Part shown: positions 18,301-29,131 of the stretch, piece after piece
Numbering within the stretch: the stretch's first letter is position 1
Layout: every line of letters begins with the position of its first letter
DNA from: Moritella dasanensis ArB 0140
GTDB lineage: Bacteria > Pseudomonadota > Gammaproteobacteria > Enterobacterales > Moritellaceae
NCBI RefSeq assembly: GCF_000276805.1
Contig: NZ_AKXQ01000021.1
Span: 1 to 64,000, forward strand
DNA length: 64,000 nucleotides
Direction: 5' to 3'
Notes under the pieces: model-generated
What the model was told of the DNA's origin: nothing
Database searches by the model: none
The model's input: only the letters and a program-made list of their open reading frames with translations
Program-made: the position numbers and the translations under genes

Positions 18301-19311
18301 CTATTTTAAATAAGGTTCGAACTGTTTGGTATACACTTCATTATAACCTGAATCTGACTTCGAAATCATCAAAACAGCTAACTCTTGCTGTTTTGCAAAC
18401 TCAAGGCCGTCTTTCTCACCCATCACCATTAACGCCGTTGCTAGTGCATCAGCCGTCATTGACGAAGCATGGATCACCGTTACAGATACCAGCTTATGCT
18501 TAATTGGTTTACCGCTTGTCGGGTCAATGGTATGCGCAAAACGCTCACCATCTAACTCGTAATAATTGCGATAATCACCAGATGTTGCAATCGCATTGTT
18601 ACCAACCGCAATCACTTCTTGCACACTTTGATTGTCACTCGTCGGCTTCTCAACCGCAACTTGCCAATCAATACCGCGTGCATTAACACCATTAATACGC
18701 AGTTCACCACCCACTTCAACCAGGTAATTTTCAATACCTAAAGAAGCAAAGTAATCAGCGATAACATCAACGCCATAACCTTTCGCAATCGAAGACAAAT
18801 CAACGTATAACCCATCAATGTCTTTGCTTAACGTCGTGTCAGTAGCAGCTAAATGTTGGATACCAATACGTAGCTTAATTTTATCTAATTGTTGCTGTGA
18901 TGGTATTGTTTCCGGTTTATTATCCGGACCAAATCCCCACAGATTCACTAACGGACCAACGGTTACATCAAGTGCACCATTTGTCAGCTTATTCAAACGA
19001 AGAGCTTCTAGCACTACTTTTGCCGTATCACGAGATACTTCAAAACCACTAACCGCAACGCTTTGATTAAAGCGCGATAACTCTGAATTAGGACGATAAG
19101 TCGACATCTGATCGTTAACTAATTCTAAACGTTTATCAATCTCGATTTGGATGTCTTGCTTATCTTGTTCAGACAGTGGGAAACCCACAACCTTCATATG
19201 ATAAGTAGTACCCATAGTAGGACCAGAAAACAGTACTTCTTCTGTACTTTTTTGTTCACTACAACCAAGAATGAAAATGGCTAGCCCCATCAGAGCTAGC
19301 CATCGATACAT
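18301..19311 (-). CDS. apbE: FAD:protein FMN transferase ApbE (lipoprotein)
   Basis: Transfers FMN from FAD to threonine in S-G-A-T motifs of NqrB and NqrC. N-terminal lipobox FILGC with C17 predicts a periplasm-facing lipoprotein. Family motifs include GPTMGTTY near the N-terminus, DLSSIAKGYGVD, AIATSGDYRNYY and TADALATALMVMG. I use ATG 19311 (336 aa); an in-frame TTG at 19329 is possible. Lies 24 bases after nqrF, in the nqr operon. Confidence 0.95.
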   Translation of the reverse strand: MYRWLALMGLAIFILGCSEQKSTEEVLFSGPTMGTTYHMKVVGFPLSEQDKQDIQIEIDKRLELVNDQMSTYRPNSELSRFNQSVAVSGFEVSRDTAKVVLEALRLNKLTNGALDVTVGPLVNLWGFGPDNKPETIPSQQQLDKIKLRIGIQHLAATDTTLSKDIDGLYVDLSSIAKGYGVDVIADYFASLGIENYLVEVGGELRINGVNARGIDWQVAVEKPTSDNQSVQEVIAVGNNAIATSGDYRNYYELDGERFAHTIDPTSGKPIKHKLVSVTVIHASSMTADALATALMVMGEKDGLEFAKQQELAVLMISKSDSGYNEVYTKQFEPYLK

Positions 19312-19335
19312 CGATTTGAATTGAATCAAAAAATA

Positions 19336-20556
19336 TTAGCCAAAGTCATCTAGCATGATATTTTCATCTTCAACACCAAGGTCTTTCAGCATACCGATAA
19401 CAGCAGCATTCATCATTGGTGGACCACACATGTAGTACTCACAATCTTCTGGCGCTTCGTGATCTGCTAAGTAGTTCTCAAGAATCACGTTATGGATGAA
19501 GCCTGTGTAACCTTCCCAGTTATCTTCTGGTTGTGGATCACTCAGTGCAACATGCCATTCAAAGTTTTCGTTCTCTTTTGCAAGCATATCGAAATCTTCA
19601 ACATAGAACATTTCACGCTTAGAACGCGCACCGTACCAGAATGAAACCTTACGTTTTGTATCTAAACGGTTTAACTGATCGAAGATGTGTGAACGCATTG
19701 GCGCCATACCAGCACCACCACCAACAAATACCATTTCATTGTCAGTTTCTCTCGCGAAGAACTCACCAAATGGACCTGAAATCGTGACTTTATCGCCCGC
19801 TTTTAAGCTAAAGATGTACGAAGACATCTTACCTGCAGGTAAAGACAGATCACGCGGCGGTGGCGTAGCAATACGCACGTTAAGCATGATAATACCCGCT
19901 TCTTCTGGGCAGTTAGCCATAGAATAAGCACGGATAGTCTCTTCATCAACTTTAGATTCAACATCGAAGAAACCGAAGTGTTTCCAGTCGCCACGGTATT
20001 CATCAGGAATTTCAAATTCTGAATATTTAACGTGATGAGCAGGCGCTTCAATTTGGATATAACCACCGGCGCGGAAAGGAACCACTTCACCGTTTGGAAT
20101 AGCCATCTTAAGTTCTTTAATGAAAGTAGCTTTGTTATCGTTAGAGATAACTTCACATTCCCATTTTTTAACACCAAAGATTTCTTCTGGCAGCTCAATA
20201 TCCATGTCAACTTTTACGCTAACTTGGCATGATAGACGTTCGCCATCACGAGCTTCACCTTTAGAGATATGGTCAAGTTCAGTTGGTAGAATATCACCAC
20301 CACCTGATTTAACTTTCACACGACACTGGCCACAAGTACCACCGCCACCACACGCTGAAGAAACGAAAATACCGCTTGCCGCTAGTGAACCTAAAAGTTT
20401 ACCACCTGCACCAGTAACCACAGATTTCTCTGGGTCACCATTAATACTAATTGTAATATCACCTTCACTTACCAGTTTAGACTTAGCAAACAGAATTACT
20501 GTTACTAGTGCTAAAACGATAATTGTGAACATGACTACGCCGAGAATGATTTCCAT
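19336..20556 (-). CDS. nqrF: Na+-translocating NADH-quinone reductase subunit F
   Basis: Electron entry subunit: oxidises NADH and passes electrons through FAD and a [2Fe-2S] centre. One N-terminal membrane helix (about 3-24), ferredoxin cysteines C69, C75, C78 and C110, the FAD motif RAYSMAN, and an NADH-binding segment with [12 protein letters not shown] near 275. 406 residues, as in vibrios. Confidence 0.97.
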   Translation of the reverse strand: MEIILGVVMFTIIVLALVTVILFAKSKLVSEGDITISINGDPEKSVVTGAGGKLLGSLAASGIFVSSACGGGGTCGQCRVKVKSGGGDILPTELDHISKGEARDGERLSCQVSVKVDMDIELPEEIFGVKKWECEVISNDNKATFIKELKMAIPNGEVVPFRAGGYIQIEAPAHHVKYSEFEIPDEYRGDWKHFGFFDVESKVDEETIRAYSMANCPEEAGIIMLNVRIATPPPRDLSLPAGKMSSYIFSLKAGDKVTISGPFGEFFARETDNEMVFVGGGAGMAPMRSHIFDQLNRLDTKRKVSFWYGARSKREMFYVEDFDMLAKENENFEWHVALSDPQPEDNWEGYTGFIHNVILENYLADHEAPEDCEYYMCGPPMMNAAVIGMLKDLGVEDENIMLDDFG

Positions 20557-20604
20557 CGACTTATCCTTTGCTCTTGAAACATGCTGACCGAAGCCAGCTG
20601 TTTG

Positions 20605-21213
20605 TTATAACTGAATACCAGAAAATGACATGAAACCTAGCGCCATAAGACCCGCTGTAATAAAGGTAATACCTAAACCACGTAGTCCATCTGGCACATC
20701 TGAATATTTCATTTTCTCACGAAGACCAGCCATCGCAACGATAGCTAACATCCAACCTAGACCACTACCAAAACCATATACTACTGATTCTGTGAAGTTA
20801 TAGTCACGCTGTACCATGAAAGATACACCACCGAAGATTGCACAGTTTACTGTGATCAACGGTAGGAAAATACCCAGTGCGTTATATAGAGCTGGTAAGT
20901 ATTTATCTAATACCATCTCTAAGATTTGTACTAGTGCAGCAATTACACCAATGAACGTAATGAATCCTAAGAAGCTTAAATCTGCTTCAGGGAAACCAGC
21001 CCATGCAAGTGCACCTGGTGCAAGTACGCCACTATAGATAACTTGGTTAACAGGGATTGAAATTGTCAGTACAGCTGTTACAGCTACACCAAGACCAATC
21101 GCTGTTGTCACTTTCTTAGATACAGCAAGGAATGTGCACATACCTAAGAAGAATGATAATGCTAAGTTTTCAATGAAAATAGCACGTACGAACAAACTAA
21201 TATAATGTTCCAT
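20605..21213 (-). CDS. nqrE: Na+-translocating NADH-quinone reductase subunit E
   Basis: Six-helix inner-membrane subunit, 202 residues, homologous to NqrD in inverted topology. Contains the conserved cysteines in MCTFLAVS and NCAIFGG that, with those of NqrD, bind the intramembrane iron. 48-base gap to nqrF; 3-base gap from nqrD. Confidence 0.97.
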   Translation of the reverse strand: MEHYISLFVRAIFIENLALSFFLGMCTFLAVSKKVTTAIGLGVAVTAVLTISIPVNQVIYSGVLAPGALAWAGFPEADLSFLGFITFIGVIAALVQILEMVLDKYLPALYNALGIFLPLITVNCAIFGGVSFMVQRDYNFTESVVYGFGSGLGWMLAIVAMAGLREKMKYSDVPDGLRGLGITFITAGLMALGFMSFSGIQL

Positions 21214-21216
21214 CGT

Positions 21217-21846
21217 TTACCCCTTTGGCTCAACTTGTTCTGGTTTCCACGTACGTAGAGCCCAAATCAATAAACCAATGATGAAGAATGCACTTGGCGG
21301 AAGTAGTAATAGGCCATTTGACTGGTACCAACCACCGTTTTGGATAAGTGGTAAAATTTCAATACCAAACCAAGTACCTGAACCAAATATTTCACGTACT
21401 GTCGCAACAGCAAGTAAGATAGCACCGTAACCTAAACCGTTACCGATACCATCTAAGAAACTTGGTAGAGGTTTATTCTTCATTGCATATGCTTCAGCAC
21501 GACCCATTACGATACAGTTTGTAATGATCAGACCAACGAATACCGAAAGCTCTTTTGATAGCTGGAAGGCTACCGCTTTAAGTACTTGGTCAACGACGAT
21601 TACAAGTGATGCAATAATTGCCATTTGCACAATAATACGCACACTGTTCGGGATCATGTTACGCACTAATGAGATAAAGAAACTTGAGAAGGCAGTTACT
21701 ACCATCACAGCGATTGTCATTACAAACGCAGTTTCCATCTTAGTTGTTACAGCTAGAGCAGAACAAACACCTAAGATTTGTAATGCAATAGGGTTGTTCG
21801 TAACAATAGGGGAAGTAACTACTTCTCTTAAGTCAGACTTAGCCAT
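21217..21846 (-). CDS. nqrD: Na+-translocating NADH-quinone reductase subunit D
   Basis: Six-helix inner-membrane subunit, 209 residues. Conserved cysteines occur in [11 protein letters not shown] and [13 protein letters not shown], matching the iron-binding positions of the family. Overlaps the end of nqrC by 8 bases. Confidence 0.97.
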   Translation of the reverse strand: MAKSDLREVVTSPIVTNNPIALQILGVCSALAVTTKMETAFVMTIAVMVVTAFSSFFISLVRNMIPNSVRIIVQMAIIASLVIVVDQVLKAVAFQLSKELSVFVGLIITNCIVMGRAEAYAMKNKPLPSFLDGIGNGLGYGAILLAVATVREIFGSGTWFGIEILPLIQNGGWYQSNGLLLLPPSAFFIIGLLIWALRTWKPEQVEPKG

Positions 21847-22612
21847 TGTTTAAGCCTCCGTTTTGCAATTTCTTCAAGAAAGGACCAAAACCGCTGTCAC
21901 CAATCCAGAACTGGAATGTATTTTCAACACCTTGGCTAGTTAGAGTTGCACCAGATAGTCCATCAATACCTGAAGGAGTCTTATCTTGACCGCCGCCTTT
22001 AACTACACGGATTGCAACGTCGCCATTCGCATTGAATAGTTGCTTGCCTTCCCATTTAGCTGTCCACAGTGGGTTTAACACTTCACCACCTAGACCCGGA
22101 GTTTCACCTTGGTCATAGTACTGAATGCTTTTTACTGTTTTAGCGTCTTTATCAATTGCAATGAATGCATACATCGTTGACCATAAGCCACGACCGTATA
22201 CAGGTAAAACGTAAGATTCAATGTTACCTTGCGCATCTTTTACAAGATAAACATCAGCAACATTTGAACGACGCTTAATACCAGCAACATCGTTACCCGT
22301 TAAGTCAGTACTTTTCGTTAGATCTTTTACGTTTTTAAGTTGATCAAATGTCGCTGCATTTTCTTCAACATATTCACCCGTAGTTAAATCTACAAATTTA
22401 GCTTCAACAAACTTAGCGTAAATTTCGCCAACGTTCGCATTTGCTTCTAATTTGCCTGCGACAGAAAGTAGGTTAGTTTGCTTGTCTAATGCTTTGTTAG
22501 CATTTTGAGCATCACGTAAGCCCACAGCTGCGCCAGATACGATGATTGAACATACTAAACACAACGCCGCAACGACTGTGATAGTTTTCAGTGGAGTTTC
22601 TTTACTAGCCAT
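21839..22612 (-). CDS. nqrC: Na+-translocating NADH-quinone reductase subunit C
   Basis: Periplasm-facing flavoprotein subunit with one N-terminal helix (about 8-30) and covalent FMN. The attachment site is DGLSGAT, with T223 as the expected modified threonine. I start at ATG 22612 (MASKETPLK, 257 aa); this overlaps nqrB by 8 bases and gives the normal family N-terminus. GGAG occurs upstream. Confidence 0.96.
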   Translation of the reverse strand: MASKETPLKTITVVAALCLVCSIIVSGAAVGLRDAQNANKALDKQTNLLSVAGKLEANANVGEIYAKFVEAKFVDLTTGEYVEENAATFDQLKNVKDLTKSTDLTGNDVAGIKRRSNVADVYLVKDAQGNIESYVLPVYGRGLWSTMYAFIAIDKDAKTVKSIQYYDQGETPGLGGEVLNPLWTAKWEGKQLFNANGDVAIRVVKGGGQDKTPSGIDGLSGATLTSQGVENTFQFWIGDSGFGPFLKKLQNGGLNNG

Positions 22613-23813
22613 TGCGTGCAAGTCTCCGTTTAATGTTAGCTTGAACAACAAAGTGATCAAATAGAGGTGCGAATAAGTTAGCAAATAGGATTGCTAGCAT
22701 CATACCTTCAGGGAATGCAGGATTAACTACACGAATTAGTACAACCATTAGGCCGATAAGTAGACCGTAAGCCCATTTTCCGTTATCAGTAAATGAAGCT
22801 GATACAGGATCAGTCGCCATGAACATCATACCAAACGCAAAACCACCGATAACTAAATGCCAGTAGAATGGTACTTCAAACATTGGATTAGTATCTGAAC
22901 CAATCATGTTGAATAGTAAGCTTGTCGCTACCATACCAATCAGAACACCTGACACAATTCTCCAAGATGCAACACCAGCGATAAGTAATACGCCACCCGA
23001 TAACAGGATGATTAGCGCAGATACTTCACCAGTAGAACCTTGCATGTTACCAAGGAAAGCATTAGTCCAAGTCAGTGAACTCGTTAGACCTTCAAGACCG
23101 CCAGCAGCCGCAGAACTCAGTGCTGTAGCACCAGAGAAACCGTCAACAGCAGTCCAAACAGCATCACCTGAAATATCAGATGGGTATGCGAAGAATAAGA
23201 ACGCACGACCAGCAAGTGCTGGATTTAAGAAGTTCTTACCTGTACCACCGAATACTTCTTTAGCGATTACAACACCAAAAGTAATACCGATAGCCGCTTG
23301 CCATAATGGAATGTTAGCAGGCAGGATAAGTGCAAATAGGATAGATGTTACGAAGAAACCTTCATTCACTTCATGCTTACGCACTGCAGCAAATAACACT
23401 TCCCAGAAACCACCAACCACAAACACTGTTGCGTAAATAGGTAAGAAGTAAACCGCACCATATAGCATATTTGCTATAACGCCAGCGCCTTCACCCATAG
23501 TCACACCAAGCGCACTTAGTATAGCTACATGCCAATCGTCAAATGCGATACCTGCACCTGATGCAATAGCCGTGTTTGCTTGAGCACCAATGTTGTACAT
23601 GCCCCAGAAAACCATCGGCAATGCACACATCCACACTAAAATCATAATACGTTTTAAATCGATATTATCACGTACGTGTGTTTTACCTTTTGTCACAAAA
23701 CCTGGTGTAAATAAACCGGTTGCAACCGCTTCATACAAGGCAAACCATTTTGCGTGTTTACCACCTGGTTCGAAGTGATGTTCCATCCCTTCGATATAAT
23801 TCTTAAGACCCAT
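22605..23813 (-). CDS. nqrB: Na+-translocating NADH-quinone reductase subunit B
   Basis: Main membrane subunit with about ten helices and covalent FMN, carrying the sodium path. FMN attachment motif DGFSGAT with T230; conserved [14 protein letters not shown] segment precedes it. 402 residues. Starts 2 bases after nqrA. Confidence 0.97.
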   Translation of the reverse strand: MGLKNYIEGMEHHFEPGGKHAKWFALYEAVATGLFTPGFVTKGKTHVRDNIDLKRIMILVWMCALPMVFWGMYNIGAQANTAIASGAGIAFDDWHVAILSALGVTMGEGAGVIANMLYGAVYFLPIYATVFVVGGFWEVLFAAVRKHEVNEGFFVTSILFALILPANIPLWQAAIGITFGVVIAKEVFGGTGKNFLNPALAGRAFLFFAYPSDISGDAVWTAVDGFSGATALSSAAAGGLEGLTSSLTWTNAFLGNMQGSTGEVSALIILLSGGVLLIAGVASWRIVSGVLIGMVATSLLFNMIGSDTNPMFEVPFYWHLVIGGFAFGMMFMATDPVSASFTDNGKWAYGLLIGLMVVLIRVVNPAFPEGMMLAILFANLFAPLFDHFVVQANIKRRLARNG

Positions 23814-23815
23814 GC

Positions 23816-25156
23816 TTAACCTTCCTTCTCAATTGTCGTTAGACAATCACGTAGAATTGGACCAAAGTCGTACTTACCTGGGCAAGAAAAAGTACATAAC
23901 GCTAAATCTTCTTCGTCTAATTCAAGACAACCTAACGTAATCGCTTCATCTGTATCACCTGTTACTAACGAACGTAATAACATAGTTGGTAAGATATCTA
24001 ATGGCATAACGCGCTCGTAGTTACCTATAGGCATCATTGCACGATCACTACCACCAGTGGTTGTAGTAAAGTTGAATTGACGTGCGCGATTGAATGCAGA
24101 GGTAAAGACGTTAGCAACTGAGAATTTGTCACTACCAGGTTTCATGTAACCTAGAAATTCCTTCTCACGACCTTCAGTTAAAGCACTGACTTGGTTGTGA
24201 TAACGACCAAGATAAGCATTTACTGTGTAAGCTTGAACACCAGATAAAACAGAACCTGAAATAACACGGTTCTCACCAGCGTTAAGTTCACTTGCAGTTA
24301 ATTCTGTAATTGATGCGCCTAGACGAGTGCTAATCAAACGTGGGTTTTTCACAGCAGGGCCTGCTAATGAAATAACACGGTCAGTATGTAATTCACCTGT
24401 AGTGAACAACTTACCGAAAGCAATAACGTCTTGGTAGCCAATAGACCAAACAGTACGTTTAGTACCAGCTGATTCTAATAAATGAATATGCGTACCAGCA
24501 AGACCAGCAGGATGAGGACCAGCAAAAGCTTGCTCTTCAACGTTAGATGCAGCTGATTTAGGTAATGTGCCTTCTGCTTTACAAACGTAAACTTTACCGC
24601 TTGTTAAGTGAGAAATAACATTTAAACCATCAACAAAGGCATCGCTGTTTTGATTAATAATTAATGCAGCATCTGCAGCAAGTGGATTTGTGTCCATTGC
24701 TGTAATAAAAATTGCTGATGCATTACTATCAATTGCAGGAACACGGCTAAATGGACGAGTGCGTAATGCAGTCCATAAACCTGAGTCTACAAGATTGGTA
24801 ACCACGACATCGCGGTCAAGATTAGTAATTTCAGCTGATGTAACTTGAGCAAATTTCTCACTTTCGTTACCGTCTACGTCAATCACTACCGATTGTAAGA
24901 TCCGCTTAGCACCACGGTTAACTTCAGCAATTGTTCCTGCAGCGAAGGCTGTATATTTAACGCCTGGCGTCTTTTTGTCTTCAAAAAGTACCTGACCTTT
25001 CTTAACACGATCACCAACTTTAACACTCATTGTTGGGCGCATTCCAATATACTCTTCACCTAGAACAGCAACTCGTTTGATAGCAGGGCCATCATGAATT
25101 ACTTGCTCAGGTTTACCTGCGATAGGTAGATCCAGTCCTTTTTTTATCGTAATCAT
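23816..25156 (-). CDS. nqrA: Na+-translocating NADH-quinone reductase subunit A
   Basis: Cytoplasmic subunit of the sodium pump, 446 residues, with no membrane helix. The family start [18 protein letters not shown] and C-terminal [13 protein letters not shown] are recognisable. I start at ATG 25156 with GTGAG just upstream. First gene of the nqrABCDEF-apbE-nqrM operon. Confidence 0.97.
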   Translation of the reverse strand: MITIKKGLDLPIAGKPEQVIHDGPAIKRVAVLGEEYIGMRPTMSVKVGDRVKKGQVLFEDKKTPGVKYTAFAAGTIAEVNRGAKRILQSVVIDVDGNESEKFAQVTSAEITNLDRDVVVTNLVDSGLWTALRTRPFSRVPAIDSNASAIFITAMDTNPLAADAALIINQNSDAFVDGLNVISHLTSGKVYVCKAEGTLPKSAASNVEEQAFAGPHPAGLAGTHIHLLESAGTKRTVWSIGYQDVIAFGKLFTTGELHTDRVISLAGPAVKNPRLISTRLGASITELTASELNAGENRVISGSVLSGVQAYTVNAYLGRYHNQVSALTEGREKEFLGYMKPGSDKFSVANVFTSAFNRARQFNFTTTTGGSDRAMMPIGNYERVMPLDILPTMLLRSLVTGDTDEAITLGCLELDEEDLALCTFSCPGKYDFGPILRDCLTTIEKEG

Positions 25157-25232
25157 ACTCACATGCACTACTTTTTTTAGGAAGATAAAGAACACTTTTA
25201 TTAGTGAAAATCACACACGAGAATACCAATTA

Positions 25233-25251
25233 GTGAGTATTCACAAAGTGG
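25233..25251 (-). promoter_or_regulatory. Operator-like motif upstream of nqrA
   Basis: On the minus strand this reads CCACTTTGTGAATACTCAC, identical to 14157-14175 upstream of ompW except for one base. Core symmetry is GTGA-N4-TCAC. Confidence 0.5.
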
Positions 25252-25430
25252 AGTGGTTTCATTAACAAAAAATTTGGGGTTATTCTAGCACTAATTTAAG
25301 ATGATTGCTTGCACTTCATCAAGTAACAGACTCGAATAAGGTAAACTTTTAACGCTGCCTAAAGGTATAAATATAATCCAATTAAAACAGTTATTTAAAA
25401 ATATTTTAAATAACTTAAGTTAAACGTTTA

Positions 25431-25465
25431 AATAAAATCAGTGGTTTTGTTGCACTGATTTTATT
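25431..25465 (-). terminator. Terminator hairpin downstream of bolA
   Basis: AATAAAATCAGTG (25431-25443) pairs perfectly with CACTGATTTTATT (25453-25465), loop 9. On the minus strand the stem's T-rich end makes a plausible intrinsic terminator about 100 bases after bolA. Confidence 0.65.
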
Positions 25466-25568
25466 CATATATAACGATATCTTTATTAATTAAAATAAAA
25501 TCATGAAAGTTAACATTCACTCACAACAAGTAACATTTAATCAATCATTTTTAAGCATTAATTTCTAA

Positions 25569-25880
25569 TTAACCTAAACAATCTGGTGATTCAGGTACAC
25601 TTTGATCTTGCTCATTTTTTTTAGCCCATTGTGCCGGCGTATAAGCATGGATTGATAACGCATGAATACCCGCTTCAAATTGAGCCACCAGCGCAGTGTT
25701 CACCATACGATGACGTGCAATCAACATTTTACCATCAAACTCGGCAGTGACGATCACCACTGAAAAGTGAATTTCACTACCCGGTGGTACATTGTGCTTG
25801 TGGCTATCACAAACCACCTCTAAATGTTGAATATCAAAACTAGCTAATAATTGCTGTTGAATATCGTTACCTAATGACAT
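25569..25880 (-). CDS. bolA: BolA family protein
   Basis: 103-residue BolA-type protein, a partner of monothiol glutaredoxins in iron-sulfur homeostasis and a stress-morphology regulator in E. coli. Family core HNVPPGSEIHFSVVIVTAEFDGK and the RHRMVN segment with the conserved histidine are visible; the C-terminal tail is longer and acidic. Next to rlmG and yajG, a neighbourhood like E. coli bolA-yajG-ampG. Confidence 0.93.
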   Translation of the reverse strand: MSLGNDIQQQLLASFDIQHLEVVCDSHKHNVPPGSEIHFSVVIVTAEFDGKMLIARHRMVNTALVAQFEAGIHALSIHAYTPAQWAKKNEQDQSVPESPDCLG

Positions 25881-25954
25881 TTAAAAACCTCTTCTTTATA
25901 TATTTAGTAAAATAACAGTGTAAAATGCACGATCAACCTTAAATGGAACACACT

Positions 25955-27082
25955 ATGAACACTGAACTATCTCTTGAAAGTACCGAATTATCTTTGTACC
26001 GCTACCCTAAACGTAGCGTTGAGCAACTGCAAGCATGGGACTCAGCCGATGAGTATATTATTAATACGGTTGCAGATTTAACGCTTGCTGAACAATCTTC
26101 AGTTCTTATCTTCAATGATAGTTTTGGTGCATTAACGTGTGCTTACAATAAGCATAATGTCACTGCCGTGAGTGATTCATGGATCACGCATGCAGCAATC
26201 GCGCAAAATCTAGATGAAAATGAGTTAAGCACAGAACAGGTCAAAGTCCAAGACTGTCTTGCGGCGTTACCGGAAAATATTGATTTAGTATTAATCAAGA
26301 TCCCACGCACTTTGTCTTTATTAGAACACCAACTTGCAATGCTAAGTCATGTTGTTACTCCAAACACGACTATCATCGCTGGTGCAAAAGCGAAAGATAT
26401 CCATAATTCGACGTTAGCCTTGTTTGAAAAATACCTTGGTGAAACGAAGACATCATTAGCGAAGAAAAAAGCCCGTTTGATCTTTGCAACAATCACAGAA
26501 ACTAAAGCACTAGAAGTACCAGCGCCAGTGACTTGGGATGTAGCAAAAACCAATATTTCACTCTCTAATCATGCCAATGTATTCTCACGTAACAATTTAG
26601 ATATTGGCGGCAACTTCTTTATGCAGCATTTACCAAAAGGTGAATATCAGCATATTATCGACTTAGGTTGTGGTAACGGTATTATCGGTATTACGGCGGC
26701 AAAACTAAACCCACAAGCTAAAATCACTTTTGTTGATGAGTCATTCATGGCTATCGCATCAGCAAAAGAAAACGTTGCAGCAAACGTTAAAGGTCACGAA
26801 CCTGAAATTGATTTCTTGGTGAACAACTGCTTATACGATTACGAACCACACAGTGTGGATCTGGTATTGTGTAACCCTCCGTTCCACCAAGAAAAAGCCA
26901 TTACTGACCATATCGCATGGCAAATGTTTAAAGATGCACACCGAGCACTAGCTTGGCGCGGCGCACTTTACATTGTCGGTAACCGTCATCTTGACTATCA
27001 CGTGAAACTTGATCGTTTATTCGATAATCATGAAGTTATTGCATCAAATGCTAAGTTTGTGATAATTAAGGCACAGAAATAA
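25955..27082 (+). CDS. rlmG: 23S rRNA (guanine1835-N2)-methyltransferase RlmG
   Basis: Two-domain class I methyltransferase of about 375 residues. The C-terminal domain has the SAM motif DLGCGNGIIG and the catalytic NPPF motif (LCNPPFHQ), and the segment HANVFSRNNLDIG matches RlmG. The N-terminal half is the degenerate methyltransferase-like domain (ILIFNDSFGAL, IIAGAKAKDIH). I prefer ATG 25955, which has GGAA upstream, over ATG 25943. Divergent from bolA; yajG follows after 1 base. Confidence 0.92.
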   Translation: MNTELSLESTELSLYRYPKRSVEQLQAWDSADEYIINTVADLTLAEQSSVLIFNDSFGALTCAYNKHNVTAVSDSWITHAAIAQNLDENELSTEQVKVQDCLAALPENIDLVLIKIPRTLSLLEHQLAMLSHVVTPNTTIIAGAKAKDIHNSTLALFEKYLGETKTSLAKKKARLIFATITETKALEVPAPVTWDVAKTNISLSNHANVFSRNNLDIGGNFFMQHLPKGEYQHIIDLGCGNGIIGITAAKLNPQAKITFVDESFMAIASAKENVAANVKGHEPEIDFLVNNCLYDYEPHSVDLVLCNPPFHQEKAITDHIAWQMFKDAHRALAWRGALYIVGNRHLDYHVKLDRLFDNHEVIASNAKFVIIKAQK

Positions 27083-27083
27083 T

Positions 27084-27644
27084 ATGCTGAAAAAACTGCT
27101 ATTAAGTGCAGGTATTATATTATTAACAGCCTGCGCCAGTGCGCCTCAGCAAGTGAATATTACCGCTGAGCCAGCACCATTAACAACGCAATATAGCGAG
27201 ACTCAGGTTACGCTCACGAGCAAAGATATTCGTGATGCCAATTACCTCATCGCTATTCACAAAGTTGGTGAACCAGCGCAGCTCCTGAATAATCAAGGCT
27301 CACTGGTGAAGCTGACGACCGCGAAACTGCAACAAGGTTGGGAGCAGCAAGGGCTAGTGTTTACGTCGCAAGCAGATATCGCGATAAGCCTTGAATTGCA
27401 AACAGCGAGAATTGATGTTCAGCAAGATAGTTTTGAGCATCAAGCTGATTCGACTTTAGTGTTGATCATCTCGATTGAAAATAAGGGTCAAACACTGACC
27501 AAGCAATTCCACAGTGCATCAACATTAACAGGCGCGTTTGGCCCGTCAATGAGTGATTTGGAAGCTAAGTTTTCACAGCAATTGTCATCACTACTGAACG
27601 ATGTATTTAATGATCAACAGATCCGTGATTATCTAGCACGCTAG
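27084..27644 (+). CDS. yajG: YajG family lipoprotein
   Basis: 186-residue lipoprotein with lipobox LLTAC (C17). Homologous in pattern to E. coli YajG; the biochemical function is not established. Mostly beta-strand-like, no membrane segment after the signal. Begins one base after rlmG, so co-transcribed; a strong terminator follows. Confidence 0.85.
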   Translation: MLKKLLLSAGIILLTACASAPQQVNITAEPAPLTTQYSETQVTLTSKDIRDANYLIAIHKVGEPAQLLNNQGSLVKLTTAKLQQGWEQQGLVFTSQADIAISLELQTARIDVQQDSFEHQADSTLVLIISIENKGQTLTKQFHSASTLTGAFGPSMSDLEAKFSQQLSSLLNDVFNDQQIRDYLAR

Positions 27645-27694
27645 TTAACCACACGATATAACTTACATGTAAAACGTAAAGCAGTGCATAACGT

Positions 27695-27742
27695 AAAAAG
27701 CCTCGCTGGTGACTTAATATAAGATCACCAGCGAGGCTTTTT
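27695..27742. terminator. Strong bidirectional terminator between yajG and ppiA
   Basis: 18-bp perfect inverted repeat (27695-27712 and 27725-27742) with GC core GCCTCGCTGGTGA, A5 before and T5 after. Serves yajG on plus and probably ppiA on minus. Confidence 0.92.
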
Positions 27743-27800
27743 CTTTTTGCAATGCTGATACTGTTGATTAGCTACTATTCAGCAGTACCTTTTATACTCT

Positions 27801-28379
27801 TTATTTCAAAATCGTCACACTTTCAATCACGATATCAGTCAGTGGTACATCACTGTAATACTGCTTCTTACCGGTTGGCTGCTTCGCCATTTTATCAACC
27901 ACATCCATGCCTTGTATTACTCGGCCAAATACTGCATAACCCGCTTGTGAAGGCTGTGAACCAGAACGGTTTAAGAAATTATTGTCTTTCAAGTTAATGA
28001 AAAATTGTGACGTTGCTGAGTTAGGATTATTCGTACGTGCTAGCGCTAATGTACCACGTTCATTACTTAAGCCATTACTCGCTTCATTAATGACTGGCTT
28101 GCCTGCAGTCTGCTTGTCCATATTCGCTTTAAAGCCACCTGTTTGCGCCATAAAGCCAGGGATCACACGGTGAAAAATAATACCGCTGTAAAAATCGCTT
28201 TCAACATAGTTGATAAAGTTAGCAACGGATACAGGGGCTTTTTCTGGGTATAGCTCAACCGTAATATCACCGAGGTTAGTTTTTATTAGCGCTTTTGTCT
28301 CTGCTGCAAATGCGGTATTAAACATAAATGTTGAACATAATATTAACAATGATTTGGTGAAAAAATGATTTATTCGCAT
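27801..28379 (-). CDS. ppiA: Periplasmic peptidyl-prolyl cis-trans isomerase (cyclophilin)
   Basis: Cyclophilin-type foldase with a signal peptide ending TAFAA, thus periplasmic. Active-site signature FHRVIPGFMAQTGG (catalytic arginine in FHR) and NSATSQFFINL are present. 192 residues. Transcribed alone. Confidence 0.94.
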   Translation of the reverse strand: MRINHFFTKSLLILCSTFMFNTAFAAETKALIKTNLGDITVELYPEKAPVSVANFINYVESDFYSGIIFHRVIPGFMAQTGGFKANMDKQTAGKPVINEASNGLSNERGTLALARTNNPNSATSQFFINLKDNNFLNRSGSQPSQAGYAVFGRVIQGMDVVDKMAKQPTGKKQYYSDVPLTDIVIESVTILK

Positions 28380-28670
28380 GATGTAACTTCCATTCAGTTA
28401 TAAAAATAAGCGTATTACTAGCACTATATCAGATGTTTGCTCTACATATCCATGCCACCTCAAATGTACAATCAATAGCTTAGCAATTGTTGACGGAACT
28501 GATGACATAAATATGAAGTTTTTTTCATTTTTAAGTTAAACGCCTATTAAACCAATATTTGAGATCATTCACACTTTCCCCATAAATACGCATTAACAAT
28601 ACGCTAATGGCTGACAGTTACATTTTTTAGTCTAGGATTAAAGTTGGTACTAACAAATGAGGAGATTTGC

Positions 28671-29012
28671 ATGGAAGCGAAAAAGTTCATTGACGATAAA
28701 TCTGGCATTTTAGCCGAATACCTAGACTTTTTTCTTATGAAGAAACTGACTTATTCACAATTAAACCATTTCCTGTGGGACACATTACGGGAATGGGACA
28801 ATTTAGATATTTATGATGAGTCTACCGATAGTTGTAAGGAACAAGTTTTTTGGTTCCTGCTATTTGAGCTAAAAAGTTGGTCAAGCCAACAGATTTTTGC
28901 CAATCGTATATTGCGCCAACAACTACACACGGGTGCTTTATTTCTACAAGGTCAAGGTGTTAAACCATACAACTGTATTGGCATTAGACCTATAACGGAA
29001 TACTTGGACTAA
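28671..29012 (+). CDS. Small conserved-looking protein of unknown function
   Basis: 113 residues, no signal peptide, mixed charge, rich in Trp/Phe/Leu. GAGGAG sits 7 bases before ATG 28671, a near-ideal ribosome site, which supports translation; an in-frame start at 28644 lacks one. I do not recognise the family. Stands alone between ppiA and ampG. Confidence 0.75.
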   Translation: MEAKKFIDDKSGILAEYLDFFLMKKLTYSQLNHFLWDTLREWDNLDIYDESTDSCKEQVFWFLLFELKSWSSQQIFANRILRQQLHTGALFLQGQGVKPYNCIGIRPITEYLD

Positions 29013-29131
29013 CTTTGCTATTACGAACGGTAATAATTAATAGTTAATAGTTAAACCAAGCCCAGTTTGTTGTCGGGCTTATTAAATCCACAAAAATACG
29101 GTAGTATCAGCAAACACTTACGTTAGATGGA

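Larger units (their letters stand above)
25157..25568. other. 412-base nqrA upstream / bolA downstream region
   Basis: No gene seen. It contains the bolA terminator hairpin (25431-25465) and, about 80 bases upstream of the nqrA start, a palindromic motif (25231-25251) shared with the ompW region. A second smaller dyad AGTGAAAATCACA lies at about 25203-25215. The nqr promoter must be here but no convincing -35/-10 pair was found. Confidence 0.6.

Noticed and set aside
25203-25215. Second operator AGTGAAAATCACA upstream of nqrA
   Set aside because: Only four paired bases per arm and a different spacing from the main motif; likely chance.
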